Below, piece by piece: positions 63,990 to 64,000 of a stretch of 64,000 nucleotides of DNA. The stretch is from Litorimonas taeanensis (GTDB lineage: Bacteria > Pseudomonadota > Alphaproteobacteria > Caulobacterales > Maricaulaceae), in contig NZ_RBII01000001.1 of the NCBI RefSeq assembly GCF_003634015.1, forward strand, positions 1,550,001 to 1,614,000, written 5' to 3'. Position 1 is the stretch's first letter. Each line of letters begins with the position of its first letter. The position numbers were made by a program, and so were the translations under genes. A model generated the notes under the pieces. It saw only the letters and a program-made list of their open reading frames with translations. It was not told the DNA's origin and did no database searches.

Positions 63990-64000
63990 TTAATACACTT

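Noticed and set aside
1-64000. tRNA, rRNA, riboswitch or complete insertion sequence
   Set aside because: No cloverleaf-like T-loop pattern, rRNA signature, transposase gene or terminal inverted repeat pair with target duplication was recognised. A covariance-model search would be decisive.

Overview
The window is a chromosomal segment of an alphaproteobacterium, most likely a prosthecate or dimorphic relative of Caulobacter in the Hyphomonadaceae/Maricaulales group. The evidence is the alphaproteobacterial flagellin regulators FlaF and FlbT beside a flagellin gene, a DUF1217 flagellar protein, a DUF1489 protein, and a muramidase-plus-two-membrane-helix protein with the architecture of the Caulobacter polarity factor SpmX. 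Base composition is moderate by eye and lower than in C. crescentus. I saw no rRNA, tRNA, CRISPR array or complete insertion sequence. The identification is inferred from gene content only.

Layout. 1-732: 5' part of gyrB. 975-4907: a TonB-dependent receptor convergent with a winged-helix/TPR regulator. 5293-8850: a trimeric autotransporter adhesin with 44 strictly 48-bp head repeats. 8851-11569: an accessory-looking stretch with a GIY-YIG protein, an unknown gene, and gene-poor DNA full of hairpins and direct repeats. 11570-17826: a BaiN/YhiN flavoprotein, a TauE/SafE permease, the 5-oxoprolinase genes pxpABC and a fused PabB-PabC. 17879-25236: zntB followed by a tightly packed DUF4129-DUF4350-MoxR-DUF58-SpoIIM-RDD operon. 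25233-28884: a WecG/TagA glycosyltransferase, an Atm1-type ABC exporter and a surface beta-barrel lipoprotein. 29151-32390: a four-gene set with HSDL2-like and ECH1-like enzymes suggesting lipid (acyl-CoA) catabolism. 32411-35002: a membrane protein divergent from an ArsR regulator, then etfBA. 35436-41666: a large lipoprotein, a YgjP-type metallopeptidase, a siderophore receptor behind two Fur-like boxes, a DUF1489 protein and a cupin-like oxygenase candidate. 41797-44915: spmX-like gene and mgtE. 45070-49611: a short prepilin peptidase and the type II secretion genes gspC, gspD, gspN. 49984-52172: folD and a DUF1338 enzyme. 52179-63989: an Xre regulator pair and a flagellar block (flgB, flgC, fliE, fliQ, flhA, fliR, flhB, FliJ-like, fliI, DUF1217, flbT, flaF, flagellin, FlgN-like).

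How the genes fit together. The last 11 kb build and regulate a polar flagellum: a basal rod and export-gate operon is read leftward, the export ATPase gene fliI is divergent from it, and a second leftward unit makes flagellin and its post-transcriptional regulators. With the SpmX-like gene this fits a cell with strong polarity. Surface and uptake functions are frequent (adhesin, two TonB receptors, type II secretin, lipoproteins), which suits an aquatic, surface-attached life. EtfAB could accept electrons from acyl-CoA dehydrogenases encoded elsewhere and so connect to the lipid-degradation set.

The most interesting items are the adhesin with its 16-residue and 144-bp higher-order repeats, the SpmX-like fusion, the six-gene MoxR operon, the HSDL2/DUF1330/DUF2855/ECH1 operon, and the structured intergenic DNA at 10444-10576 and 11269-11517.
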